A DNA stretch of 6,193 nucleotides from Pseudomonadota bacterium (GCA_023433855.1 JAEYTV010000533.1:1-6193), one strand, 5' to 3'. Counted from the stretch's first letter, positions 1 to 5,669 are shown. The notes: a model not told the origin generated them from the sequence alone. Made by a program: numbers and translations.

Positions 1-174
1 GCGTTTGGCCTCCGTGTCCAACTCTCCGGACGCCAGCCGGGTCATGTAGTCATTCTGGGCCGCCGCCAGGAACTGCTGCCCGTCACCTCCATAACCTCCA
101 TCGACGCCCAAAGATGTTGGCAGTCGATCCAGGAACCTGCAAGCTTGCCGCCTGGTGCCCCCGCGTCTTGCAGA
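1..174 (-). other. Unassigned stretch downstream of the kinase; open frame running off the left edge
   Basis: This lies just after the kinase stop codon on the same strand. The kinase reading frame stays open for 58 codons after its TGA, to the window edge. The distal part (positions 1-108) reads like protein, with residues such as GQQFLAAAQNDYMTRL near the edge. Possible starts in that frame are TTG at 111-109 or ATG at 45-43, but neither has a convincing ribosome binding site. It could be the 5' end of a third gene in the operon, or simply GC-rich sequence that lacks stops by chance. I recognise no family. The plus-strand frame here is also open, but it continues as antisense to the kinase and is taken as a shadow. 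Confidence 0.25.
137..173 (-). repeat. Inverted repeat just after the kinase stop
   Basis: CTGCAAG at 137-143 pairs with CTTGCAG at 167-173, leaving a 23-base, GC-rich loop. It begins two bases past the kinase TGA. Inside the left arm is a perfect 10-bp palindrome, GCAAGCTTGC (139-148). The position suits a 3'-end structure for the operon, but there is no U-run after it and the loop is long, so it is not a canonical intrinsic terminator. Confidence 0.3.
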
Positions 175-1563
175 TCAACTGCGAGCAGTGGCGTCCGCGA
201 CGGACGCGGTAACCTCATCGGCATCGCGGAACTGGAGAACCGCCTCAAACAGGGTTTCGCCGTTCTCGGTCAGAGCGGCCCGCAGTTCAAGCGAACCGTT
301 CATCTGCAGCATCAGCCTGTCGACGATCGCCAGACCAAGTCCCGAACCCGGTTCCGCGGAACGCCCTCGCTTGAAGCGGTTCCGGTAGACATTCACATCT
401 TCCTCCAGCGACTGGCGGGTGAAATTGGCGACGGTAAGATCTCCGTCGCGGGGCTGACGGATCTGGATGGGCCGGTCCGGCACGCCGTAGCGCAGCGCGT
501 TCTCGAGAAGGTTCTTGAAGGCGATCACAAAGGCATCGGGATCGACCCTTCGCAGGAGAGGCATGGCAGAAGCATCCCGCCGAACGTGAACCGCCGCCGA
601 GGGATGGGCACGGGTAAAGTCCTCCAGAACCAGGTCGCAGAGCGACGACAGGTCGACTGAAGATTGCGCGGCACCGATACCGGCTTCGGCGCGAGAGAGC
701 TGCAGGAGCTTTTCCAGCATCAGGGAGAGGCGGCGAAGGGCAGCTATCACCTGTTCGGCACGCGCCTTGTCCTTCTTTTGCACCAGTTGGTCATGCAGGA
801 GCTCGGTCTGGGCTAATGCGCCGGCCAAAGGCGTGCGCAGTTCATGCGCGCTGTTGGCGGAAAGATCCCTCTCGGCCTGCAGCGCAGCCTGCAATCGCCG
901 CAACAGGTGATTGATCGAAAAAGGGATTGAGGCGAGCTCTTTCGGTAATTCCCGCAGATCAATCGGGGTAAGATTGGCACCGTCACGTTCGGAGATCGCA
1001 TCGCGCAACGTGCCGATCGGCAGCATGGCCCGCCTCACGATCCACCAGGTCGCGACCATGCCGAGCGGCAGGATAAACAGGAGCGGTATCAGCAGGGCCA
1101 TTGCCCCTTCCGTCGTAGCCTCCCGGCGATGCTCGAGCGAATCGGCCACCTGGACGAAAAGGCTTTCACTGATCGTCGCCACCGTGAAGATGCGGCGGTC
1201 TCCGTCACTCCAGAAGCCGGGAATGAGAGGGGCCGGGTAAGGTTCCGGGGTGACGTTGTGAGAATGCAGGAGGACGCGTCCGGAGGCATCGCGGACCTGG
1301 TAGGTCAGATATTCATCCTTGACGCTGCGGATGGAATCTCCGATCCGCTTCGGGCCGCTTTGATCGTCCAGGTGGAGATAGTCGTCCACCACCAGCGGAA
1401 CGAGCCGTTCCGTCGTCTCCTGAAGCGCACTGTCGAAGACTTCGTCGAATTCCTCGCGCATGACGTACAGCCCAAGGCCCACGGCCAACGCCCAGAAAAA
1501 AGCGAGCATCAGCGAGATCGAGAAAACGAGCCGGCCGGTCAGGCTATGGCGTCTGTTATGCAT
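175..1563 (-). CDS. Sensor histidine kinase, QseC/TctE type
   Basis: Inner-membrane sensor kinase of 462 residues that should phosphorylate the regulator encoded just upstream. Segments in order: a membrane helix at about 11-34; a periplasmic sensor region at about 35-152, whose acidic start (REEFDEVFDSALQET) resembles the 2CSK_N sensor domain; a second helix at about 153-176; a HAMP-like linker; then the HisKA motif SAHELRTPL with H240 as phosphoacceptor. The ATPase domain has an N box (FKNLLENALRYG, N351 and N355) and a G2 box (GSGLGL, 406-411). The expected DxGxG G1 box is not visible: the equivalent stretch reads VANFTRQSLEED (378-389), so nucleotide binding may be atypical. The ATG at 1563 is chosen because it overlaps the regulator stop by 8 bases, has AGGA nine bases upstream and gives a normal N-terminus; an in-frame extension to 1683 would only duplicate regulator sequence. 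The signal sensed is unknown. Confidence 0.93.
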   Translation of the reverse strand: MHNRRHSLTGRLVFSISLMLAFFWALAVGLGLYVMREEFDEVFDSALQETTERLVPLVVDDYLHLDDQSGPKRIGDSIRSVKDEYLTYQVRDASGRVLLHSHNVTPEPYPAPLIPGFWSDGDRRIFTVATISESLFVQVADSLEHRREATTEGAMALLIPLLFILPLGMVATWWIVRRAMLPIGTLRDAISERDGANLTPIDLRELPKELASIPFSINHLLRRLQAALQAERDLSANSAHELRTPLAGALAQTELLHDQLVQKKDKARAEQVIAALRRLSLMLEKLLQLSRAEAGIGAAQSSVDLSSLCDLVLEDFTRAHPSAAVHVRRDASAMPLLRRVDPDAFVIAFKNLLENALRYGVPDRPIQIRQPRDGDLTVANFTRQSLEEDVNVYRNRFKRGRSAEPGSGLGLAIVDRLMLQMNGSLELRAALTENGETLFEAVLQFRDADEVTASVADATARS

Positions 1564-2221
1564 GGGACGAGATCCTGTAGCCGACGCCCCTGATCGTTTC
1601 GATGACGGAACTTCCGAGTTTGCGCCGCAGGCGGCTGACATAGACCTCCACGGTATTGCTCTCAACCTCTGCCCCGAACTCATAGAGCGCCTCCTCGATC
1701 TGTGCCTTGGAGACGATGGCGCGTGGGCGAGAAATCAGCCGATCAAGCACGGCCCACTCCCGCGACGAGAGGGAGAGCTCGCGGCCGTCGCCGTCAACAA
1801 CGAGTCGATCCGAGGGTTGGACGATGAGGGAGCCGAGCTTCAGTGACGGCAGCTGGTGTCCGGCGTAGCGGCGCGAGACGGCATGGATACGCGCCTGCAA
1901 TTCACCCAGATCGACCGGCTTGACGAGATAATCGTCCGCGCCCGCGTTCAGCCCTGCAATGCGATCGGAGACCTGGTCATGGGCGGTCATGATGATGACC
2001 GGTGTCGCGTCCTTTCGTCCGCGCAGGCTGCCGAGAATATCGAGACCGTATCCGTCGGGCAGCCGCAGGTCGAGAAGCACGAGCGCGTAACTTGCCGCGG
2101 CGAGACTGGCCTCGGCCTCCTCCTTGGAGGTTGCCCAATCCACCGCATGTCCTTGGCGGCTCACATAGGTCTTCACTGCCTCGCCGAGCAACGCGTCATC
2201 TTCCACCAGCAGCACCCGCAC
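1556..2221 (-). CDS. OmpR/QseB-family response regulator
   Basis: DNA-binding response regulator of 221 residues, the usual family length. The receiver domain (about 1-115) carries the acidic pair E7/D8/D9, phosphoacceptor D51 in LLDLRLPDGYGLD, T79 in IIMTAHD and K101 in DYLVKPVDLGEL. The C-terminal winged-helix Trans_reg_C domain (about 125-219) ends with the typical EVYVSRLRRKLG and IETIRGVGYRI segments. The start is the GTG at 2221, giving the classic VRVLLVEDD opening; a TTG at 2233 is the alternative, and a longer in-frame start at 2332 would run through the promoter region. Its stop overlaps the kinase start by 8 bases, so the two are translationally coupled. A direct-repeat box faces this gene 46 bases upstream of the GTG, suggesting autoregulation. 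Sequence style fits the QseB/PmrA/TctD group; I cannot name the exact orthologue. Confidence 0.95.
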   Translation of the reverse strand: MRVLLVEDDALLGEAVKTYVSRQGHAVDWATSKEEAEASLAAASYALVLLDLRLPDGYGLDILGSLRGRKDATPVIIMTAHDQVSDRIAGLNAGADDYLVKPVDLGELQARIHAVSRRYAGHQLPSLKLGSLIVQPSDRLVVDGDGRELSLSSREWAVLDRLISRPRAIVSKAQIEEALYEFGAEVESNTVEVYVSRLRRKLGSSVIETIRGVGYRISSHA

Positions 2222-2267
2222 TGTCCGTTCCAATCGTTCCCTGTCTTGCACCCGGTAAACGCCAAGA

Positions 2268-2285
2268 CTGACAGTCTGCTGAAGA
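2268..2285 (-). promoter_or_regulatory. Direct-repeat regulator box A, facing the response regulator gene
   Basis: Read on the minus strand: TCTTCAG-CAGA-CTGTCAG. Two 7-base half-sites in direct orientation with a 4-base spacer (11-bp period) match the layout of OmpR-family binding sites. It lies 46 bases before the regulator GTG start. The binding protein is inferred, most simply the product of this operon itself. Confidence 0.7.
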
Positions 2286-2307
2286 CACGGCAAGCTCCCG
2301 TGAAGGC

Positions 2308-2325
2308 TCTTCAGGTGACTGTCAG
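2308..2325 (+). promoter_or_regulatory. Direct-repeat regulator box B, facing the PepSY gene
   Basis: TCTTCAG-GTGA-CTGTCAG, identical to box A in both half-sites. A further GTCAG lies at 2334-2338, 13 bases after the GTCAG of the second half-site, and the same arrangement occurs at eptA. The box is 48 bases before the PepSY ATG, which fits an activator site near the -35 position. Confidence 0.7.
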
Positions 2326-2373
2326 CTTCCACCGTCAGCCTGGCCGCGTGTCCAACGAGGAAAGGAGCACGAC

Positions 2374-2640
2374 ATGCGACTGTTTACCCTTACCCTTTGT
2401 GTTGCTGCCGGCCTCGGCAGCGCCGCGATGGCTTCCGAAAAATGCGAGGTCCCGATGGCCAACTGGCAGCCTCGCGAGGCGTTGATGGCCAAGCTGCAGG
2501 CGGATGGATGGCAGGTCCGGTCGATCAAGACGGAAGACGGCTGCTACGAAGCATACGCCATCAACGCCGAAGGCAAGAAGGTCGAGGCCTACTTCGACCC
2601 CAAGACCTTGAAGGCCGTCGACACGAAGATCGAGGACTGA
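2374..2640 (+). CDS. Small secreted PepSY-domain protein
   Basis: An 88-residue exported protein. Residues 1-20 form a Sec signal peptide (short basic start, hydrophobic core, cleavage expected after SAAMA), leaving about 68 residues in the periplasm. The mature part matches the short PepSY family: GCYEAYAINAEGKKVEAYFD (56-75) is its characteristic strand-turn-strand, including the FDP motif. C24 and C57 could form a disulfide in the periplasm. PepSY proteins of this kind are often encoded beside two-component systems and b-type cytochromes, but their biochemical role is not settled. The ATG at 2374 has GGAG six bases upstream. The cytochrome b561 gene starts two bases after its stop, so the two form an operon. 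A regulator box sits 48 bases upstream. Confidence 0.88.
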   Translation: MRLFTLTLCVAAGLGSAAMASEKCEVPMANWQPREALMAKLQADGWQVRSIKTEDGCYEAYAINAEGKKVEAYFDPKTLKAVDTKIED

Positions 2641-2642
2641 CC

Positions 2643-3182
2643 TTGAGCACCCCGATCAAGGTCTGGCGCAGCCCGATCAGGCTGTTTCACTGGAGCCTTG
2701 TCGCCGCTGTGGCAACCGCCTGGATAACGGGCGACGATCTGCGCAGCCTGCATGAATATGCGGGCTACGCAGCCGCAGGCCTGATCGGGCTGCGGCTCAC
2801 CTGGGGCATGATCGGCGACCACTACGCCCGCTTCTCCCAGTTCGTGCTGTCGCCCCGGCGGACATTGGCTTACGCGCGCGACGTATTACGACATAGGGAC
2901 CGCCGTCATCTCGGCCACAACCCGCTCGGCGCCGCAATGGTTGTGTTCCTCCTCGTGTTGGTCGCGGTTGTAGCGCTGTCGGGCTGGATGCAGACGACGG
3001 ATGCATACTGGGGCGTGGAGTGGGTGGAGGAAACCCACGAGATCCTCGTCAACGTCCTGCTGGTCGCGATTGCGCTGCATGTCGCGGGCGTTGTCCACTC
3101 CAGTTGGAGGCACCGTGAAAATCTGCCTCTGGCGATGGTTACCGGGTGGAAGAGGGCGCCGGCCGACGACGACGTGGCCTGA
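2643..3182 (+). CDS. Cytochrome b561 family protein
   Basis: Inner-membrane di-haem b-type cytochrome of 179 residues with four predicted helices, at about 17-30, 38-57, 96-115 and 133-152. Its four likely haem-ligand histidines are H16 (RLFHWSL), H37 (LHEYAG), H132 (ETHEIL) and H146 (IALHVAG). H132 and H146 are 14 apart, as in E. coli CybB. The family moves electrons between membrane quinols and periplasmic or cytoplasmic partners; the partner here is unknown, with the adjacent PepSY protein a candidate. The start is TTG at 2643, giving LSTPIKVWRSPIRLFHW. GAGG lies seven bases upstream inside the end of the PepSY gene, and the gap between genes is two bases, so translation is probably coupled. 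An in-frame extension to 2397 would lie wholly inside the PepSY gene and is rejected. Confidence 0.9.
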   Translation: MSTPIKVWRSPIRLFHWSLVAAVATAWITGDDLRSLHEYAGYAAAGLIGLRLTWGMIGDHYARFSQFVLSPRRTLAYARDVLRHRDRRHLGHNPLGAAMVVFLLVLVAVVALSGWMQTTDAYWGVEWVEETHEILVNVLLVAIALHVAGVVHSSWRHRENLPLAMVTGWKRAPADDDVA

Positions 3183-3272
3183 TCGACAGGTTTTCCGGGC
3201 CAGCCGCCTCTCGCGACGAGCCCGAGGAGCAAGGCAGAGCCCCTGCCGGCATTTTCCTAAGCGTACTCGAGG
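3183..3272. other. Convergent intergenic gap with a weak hairpin
   Basis: The rightward cytochrome gene and leftward dgkA end here, tail to tail, 90 bp apart. On the plus strand, GGCAG (3233-3237) and CTGCC (3243-3247) form a 5-bp stem with a 5-base loop, and four T residues follow at 3252-3255. This is a possible but weak terminator for the PepSY-b561 pair. I see no good candidate for the dgkA direction. Confidence 0.3.
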
Positions 3273-3656
3273 CTAGGTCAGGAAGCCCGTCGCCAGTGTG
3301 TAGAGCAAGAGAAGTCCGTTCGCAAAGACAAGGCAGAGGACTGCCAGCGAGCCGAGATCTTTGGCGTGGCGCCCCGTTTCCGAAATCTCCGGCGAGACAC
3401 GATCAACGATGACCTCGATGGCGGTGTTGAGCGCCTCCACCGCGATCAGCAGCAGGAAAAGCACAGCTGCGGCCAAGGCCGTTCCGGCATCCACTGCGAG
3501 CCACAGGTAAATGCCGGACAATCCGAAGCCCGCAGCAATCTCCTGCCGGAAGGCTGCCTCCTGCCAGAGCCTCGCAAGGCCCCCCATGGAGAATGAGGCC
3601 GCTGCCAAGACATGAACGAAGCCAGTAAGCTTCTTTCGGGCGGGAGCAGCCCTCAC
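3273..3656 (-). CDS. dgkA: Diacylglycerol kinase (DgkA)
   Basis: Small integral inner-membrane kinase of 127 residues that converts diacylglycerol and ATP to phosphatidic acid. Family signatures: EAAFRQE (33-39) on the surface helix, and EALNTAIEVIVDR (74-86) with E74, N77, E81 and D85, matching the catalytic and metal-binding positions of E. coli DgkA (E69, N72, E76, D80). RHAKDLGSLAVL (96-107) follows. Three membrane helices are predicted, at about 40-55, 57-83 and 101-122. The start is GTG at 3656, overlapping the eptA TGA in a GTGA tetranucleotide, with GAGG six bases upstream, so translation is coupled to eptA. The pairing makes metabolic sense: EptA leaves diacylglycerol when it takes phosphoethanolamine from phosphatidylethanolamine, and DgkA returns that lipid to synthesis. 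The same gene pairing is known elsewhere, for example beside mcr-3. Confidence 0.95.
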   Translation of the reverse strand: MRAAPARKKLTGFVHVLAAASFSMGGLARLWQEAAFRQEIAAGFGLSGIYLWLAVDAGTALAAAVLFLLLIAVEALNTAIEVIVDRVSPEISETGRHAKDLGSLAVLCLVFANGLLLLYTLATGFLT

Positions 3657-5287
3657 GACGCGCCTCTGCAGCCGGCAAGGATGTCGAGACGCGGATCGTA
3701 GACCTTCGTGCTGACGTTCATCATCCCGAGCACCGTATGGAAGAGGTTGTCATGGGAACGGGGGGCATCCGCAGTCCGGGCGAGACAGGCCCTGTCCACT
3801 CCGATGGAGGCGTCGAGATGTCTGCTCGTCCAGAAGACGAAGGGGATCTTTGTTTGCTCCTCCGGGGCCAGCATGTAAGGGGCGCCATGAAGGTACAGCC
3901 CGTTCTCTCCCAGCGATTCCCCATGGTCTGACATGTAGATCATCGCCGAATTCAGCCGGTCCTGGCGCGCCTCCAGCTTGTCGATCACGGACGCGATGAT
4001 GTGATCGGTATAAAGAAGGGCGTTGTCATAGGCATTGACGATCATTTCGTTGGAGCAGTCGCTGAACTCCACCGTACGGCAGTCGGGCACAAATTTGCGG
4101 TAGCTCTCAGGATATCTGAGATAATAGGCCGGGCCGTGATTGCCGAGCTGGTGAAGAACAAGAACGGCATCACCCTGGAGGTTGTCGAGCCATTGGTCGA
4201 GATCCGCCAGCAGGATATCGTCGAGGCATTCGCCGTCTTTGCACAAGCGGGGATCCTGAGACCTGAAGAGCTCCTTCCTGGGAATCCGCCCAGCGACATT
4301 CTTGTCGCCGGTATTGTTGTCCCACCATTCGACCTTGATGCCGGCATGAGCAAGCACATCCATCAGCGTCTCCGTCCCGAGCGCCTTTGAATGTGTATAG
4401 TCCGCACGGCTATAGACAGAGAACATGCAGGGCACGGAGACCGCGGTGGCGGTACCGCAGCTCGATGTGTCGTTGAAGTAGATGATATCGCGCTTCGAAA
4501 GCTCCGGATTGGTGGGGCGCTGATATCCGCCGAGCTGGAAGTTTTGCGCACGTGCCGTTTCGCCCACGATGACGATCGTCACCCGCGGCCTGCGTCCCGC
4601 CGAGGGTAAGGCATCGGCCACCCTGGCGTCGGTTCCGAGCGGCTGCAGGACGATGCTTTGCTCCTTCCTCGCCCTAAAGCCGAAGTCAATGGCGCTGCCG
4701 ATCGGGAAGATCGGATTGAGAGTGCGGAACCAGTCCTGGTGCTGGCGGCTGTTGAAGAGAAAGGGCCGACTGCCAACGAGCGCCGAGCCACCCAGAACGA
4801 CGAGACACGGCACGATGAGGAGGAGGTTGATGCCGACCTTGCTGAGGATCGCCCTGTGGCGGACACGAACCCAGATCACGAGCAGCGAGGGCAACACGCC
4901 GAAAAGCAGCATGTAGTAGATGAACGCGGTGGTAATGAGATGGCCGACTTCTGCACTGCTCGTCTCGACGCCGTTGCGGATCATCTCTCGGTCGATGATC
5001 ACGCCGAAGCGGTCCATGGACCAGGAGGCGGCGGCGGCGGAAAGGATCAGCAGGATCAGGAAGGGCTTGATCAGGTATTTGGTCGAGAAAGCCACGCAAA
5101 GGGCGATAAAACCCGCAAGCAGGCCGAGCGTGAGCGCCGCAAGGGCAAGATACTGGCCGTCAAGATAGGTCATGGACTTCTGCCAGAAGGTCGCGTTCAA
5201 CCCAAATAACAGATAAACGGCAACCGCCGCGCTCAACACCTCACTTCGAATGGCCGGCCGCAGCGTCGCAAGGGTCTTCAGAAACAT
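3653..5287 (-). CDS. eptA: Lipid A phosphoethanolamine transferase (EptA/MCR family)
   Basis: A 544-residue inner-membrane enzyme that transfers phosphoethanolamine from phosphatidylethanolamine to LPS, normally to lipid A phosphates, which lowers negative charge and polymyxin binding. Five membrane helices fall at about 14-33, 46-67, 72-91, 117-140 and 150-170, followed by a periplasmic sulfatase-fold domain. Catalytic and zinc residues are all present: E243 (VGETARAQN), nucleophile T281 (SCGTATAVSVPCMFS), D454 and H455 (SDHGESLGENG), plus H384 (GNHGPAYY) and H467 (YLHG). The family's cysteine pairs C277/C287, C349/C354 and C403/C411 are kept. The frame opens at 5407, with ATGs at 5308, 5302, 5290 and 5287. 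I prefer 5287 because GAGG lies five bases before it, the start-to-box distance matches the other two box-bearing genes, and longer starts would place the regulator box very close to or inside the coding region. dgkA follows with a 4-base overlap. Confidence 0.95.
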   Translation of the reverse strand: MFLKTLATLRPAIRSEVLSAAVAVYLLFGLNATFWQKSMTYLDGQYLALAALTLGLLAGFIALCVAFSTKYLIKPFLILLILSAAAASWSMDRFGVIIDREMIRNGVETSSAEVGHLITTAFIYYMLLFGVLPSLLVIWVRVRHRAILSKVGINLLLIVPCLVVLGGSALVGSRPFLFNSRQHQDWFRTLNPIFPIGSAIDFGFRARKEQSIVLQPLGTDARVADALPSAGRRPRVTIVIVGETARAQNFQLGGYQRPTNPELSKRDIIYFNDTSSCGTATAVSVPCMFSVYSRADYTHSKALGTETLMDVLAHAGIKVEWWDNNTGDKNVAGRIPRKELFRSQDPRLCKDGECLDDILLADLDQWLDNLQGDAVLVLHQLGNHGPAYYLRYPESYRKFVPDCRTVEFSDCSNEMIVNAYDNALLYTDHIIASVIDKLEARQDRLNSAMIYMSDHGESLGENGLYLHGAPYMLAPEEQTKIPFVFWTSRHLDASIGVDRACLARTADAPRSHDNLFHTVLGMMNVSTKVYDPRLDILAGCRGAS

Positions 5288-5332
5288 CATTCCCTCAAGC
5301 ATGGTCATTGATCTCTGCACTGACTGCGAATG

Positions 5333-5350
5333 CTGACAGGGACCTGAACA
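5333..5350 (-). promoter_or_regulatory. Direct-repeat regulator box C, facing eptA
   Basis: Read on the minus strand: TGTTCAG-GTCC-CTGTCAG, matching boxes A and B at 13 of 14 half-site positions. A third GTCAG (plus-strand positions 5320-5324) follows at the same 13-base offset seen after box B. From TTCAG to this last GTCAG, boxes B and C agree at 23 of 29 bases. The box lies 45 bases before the ATG at 5287. Confidence 0.7.
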
Positions 5351-5524
5351 GAACAATCGAATTGAAGGACGGCCCAGATCGATCCCGCGGCGGTCGCCAA
5401 AGTTCATGGCGAGAGTTCATGGGAGGGGCTCCCCGAGCCTCCAGAGCCAGGAACAGCAGCTTTCGCCTATTCATAGGCTGGATCGTGCCAATCTCCAATC
5501 GGCCGGGCATCGATCTCCAACGGA

Positions 5525-5549
5525 CAAAGCTGAAATGATTTCCGCTTTG
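5525..5549. repeat. Near-perfect 25-bp palindrome
   Basis: CAAAGC (5525-5530) and GCTTTG (5544-5549) flank an inner dyad GAAAT-G-ATTTC (5532-5542). One mismatched pair (5531/5543) interrupts an otherwise complete palindrome centred on 5537. It could be a protein-binding dyad or part of a small intergenic repeat. No function is assigned. Confidence 0.55.
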
Positions 5550-5587
5550 CTCTTCATTCCTGCCATTCCTGCGGCCTTTGCAAATAT

Positions 5588-5608
5588 CAAAGCAGACTTT
5601 CTGCTTTG
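5588..5608. repeat. Perfect 8-bp inverted repeat, CAAAGCAG/CTGCTTTG
   Basis: CAAAGCAG (5588-5595) and CTGCTTTG (5601-5608) flank the loop ACTTT. The outer six bases of each arm are the same as those of the palindrome at 5525-5549, and the two centres are 61 bp apart. There is no T-run after it, so it is not an obvious terminator. Confidence 0.55.
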
Positions 5609-5648
5609 GTGGTTGCCGCGACCGTAGTGGGCTGGAGATCCGGCCGGC

Positions 5649-5669
5649 GCCTTTTTGGCACTAAAAGGC
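5649..5669. repeat. Inverted repeat GCCTTTT/AAAAGGC
   Basis: A perfect 7-bp stem (5649-5655 with 5663-5669) around a 7-base loop. No U-tract follows in either direction, so termination is uncertain. Confidence 0.4.

Larger units (their letters stand above)
2222..2373. promoter_or_regulatory. Divergent control region between the regulator and PepSY genes
   Basis: This 152-bp gap separates the leftward two-component operon from the rightward PepSY-cytochrome b561 pair. It holds two oppositely oriented copies of the same 18-bp direct-repeat box, one facing each gene, with 22 bp between them. No clear -10 hexamer could be picked out for either promoter. A good ribosome binding site, GGAG at 2364-2367, sits six bases before the PepSY ATG. 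The regulator GTG has only a weak GGA-type site. Confidence 0.75.

Noticed and set aside
137..173. Intrinsic terminator for the two-component operon
   Set aside because: The loop is 23 bases and no U-run follows, so it is kept only as an inverted repeat.
145..660. Long plus-strand open frame of 171 codons
   Set aside because: It is antisense to the conserved ATPase domain of the kinase, has no ribosome binding site or family features, and is expected by chance in GC-rich coding DNA.
2268..2325. PhoB (Pho box) sites
   Set aside because: The CTGTCAG half-sites resemble the Pho consensus CTGTCAT, but the upstream half-site is TTCAG-type, the last base differs in every copy, and a dedicated regulator gene sits beside two of the boxes. 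PhoB input is not excluded, only less likely.
1856..2485. Plus-strand open frame of 209 codons
   Set aside because: It runs antisense through the receiver domain, then through the divergent control region and into the PepSY gene in another frame. No domain is recognisable.
4658..5209. Plus-strand open frame of 183 codons
   Set aside because: It is antisense to the membrane region of eptA. Its charged, low-complexity translation is typical of a shadow frame.
5427..5439. GGCTC-CCC-GAGCC hairpin as a terminator
   Set aside because: The stem is only 5 bp, no T-run follows in either direction, and it is not at the end of any gene.
5295..5510. Small minus-strand open frame of 71 codons upstream of eptA
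   Set aside because: It runs through box C and past the preferred eptA start, has no good ribosome binding site and gives no recognisable protein.
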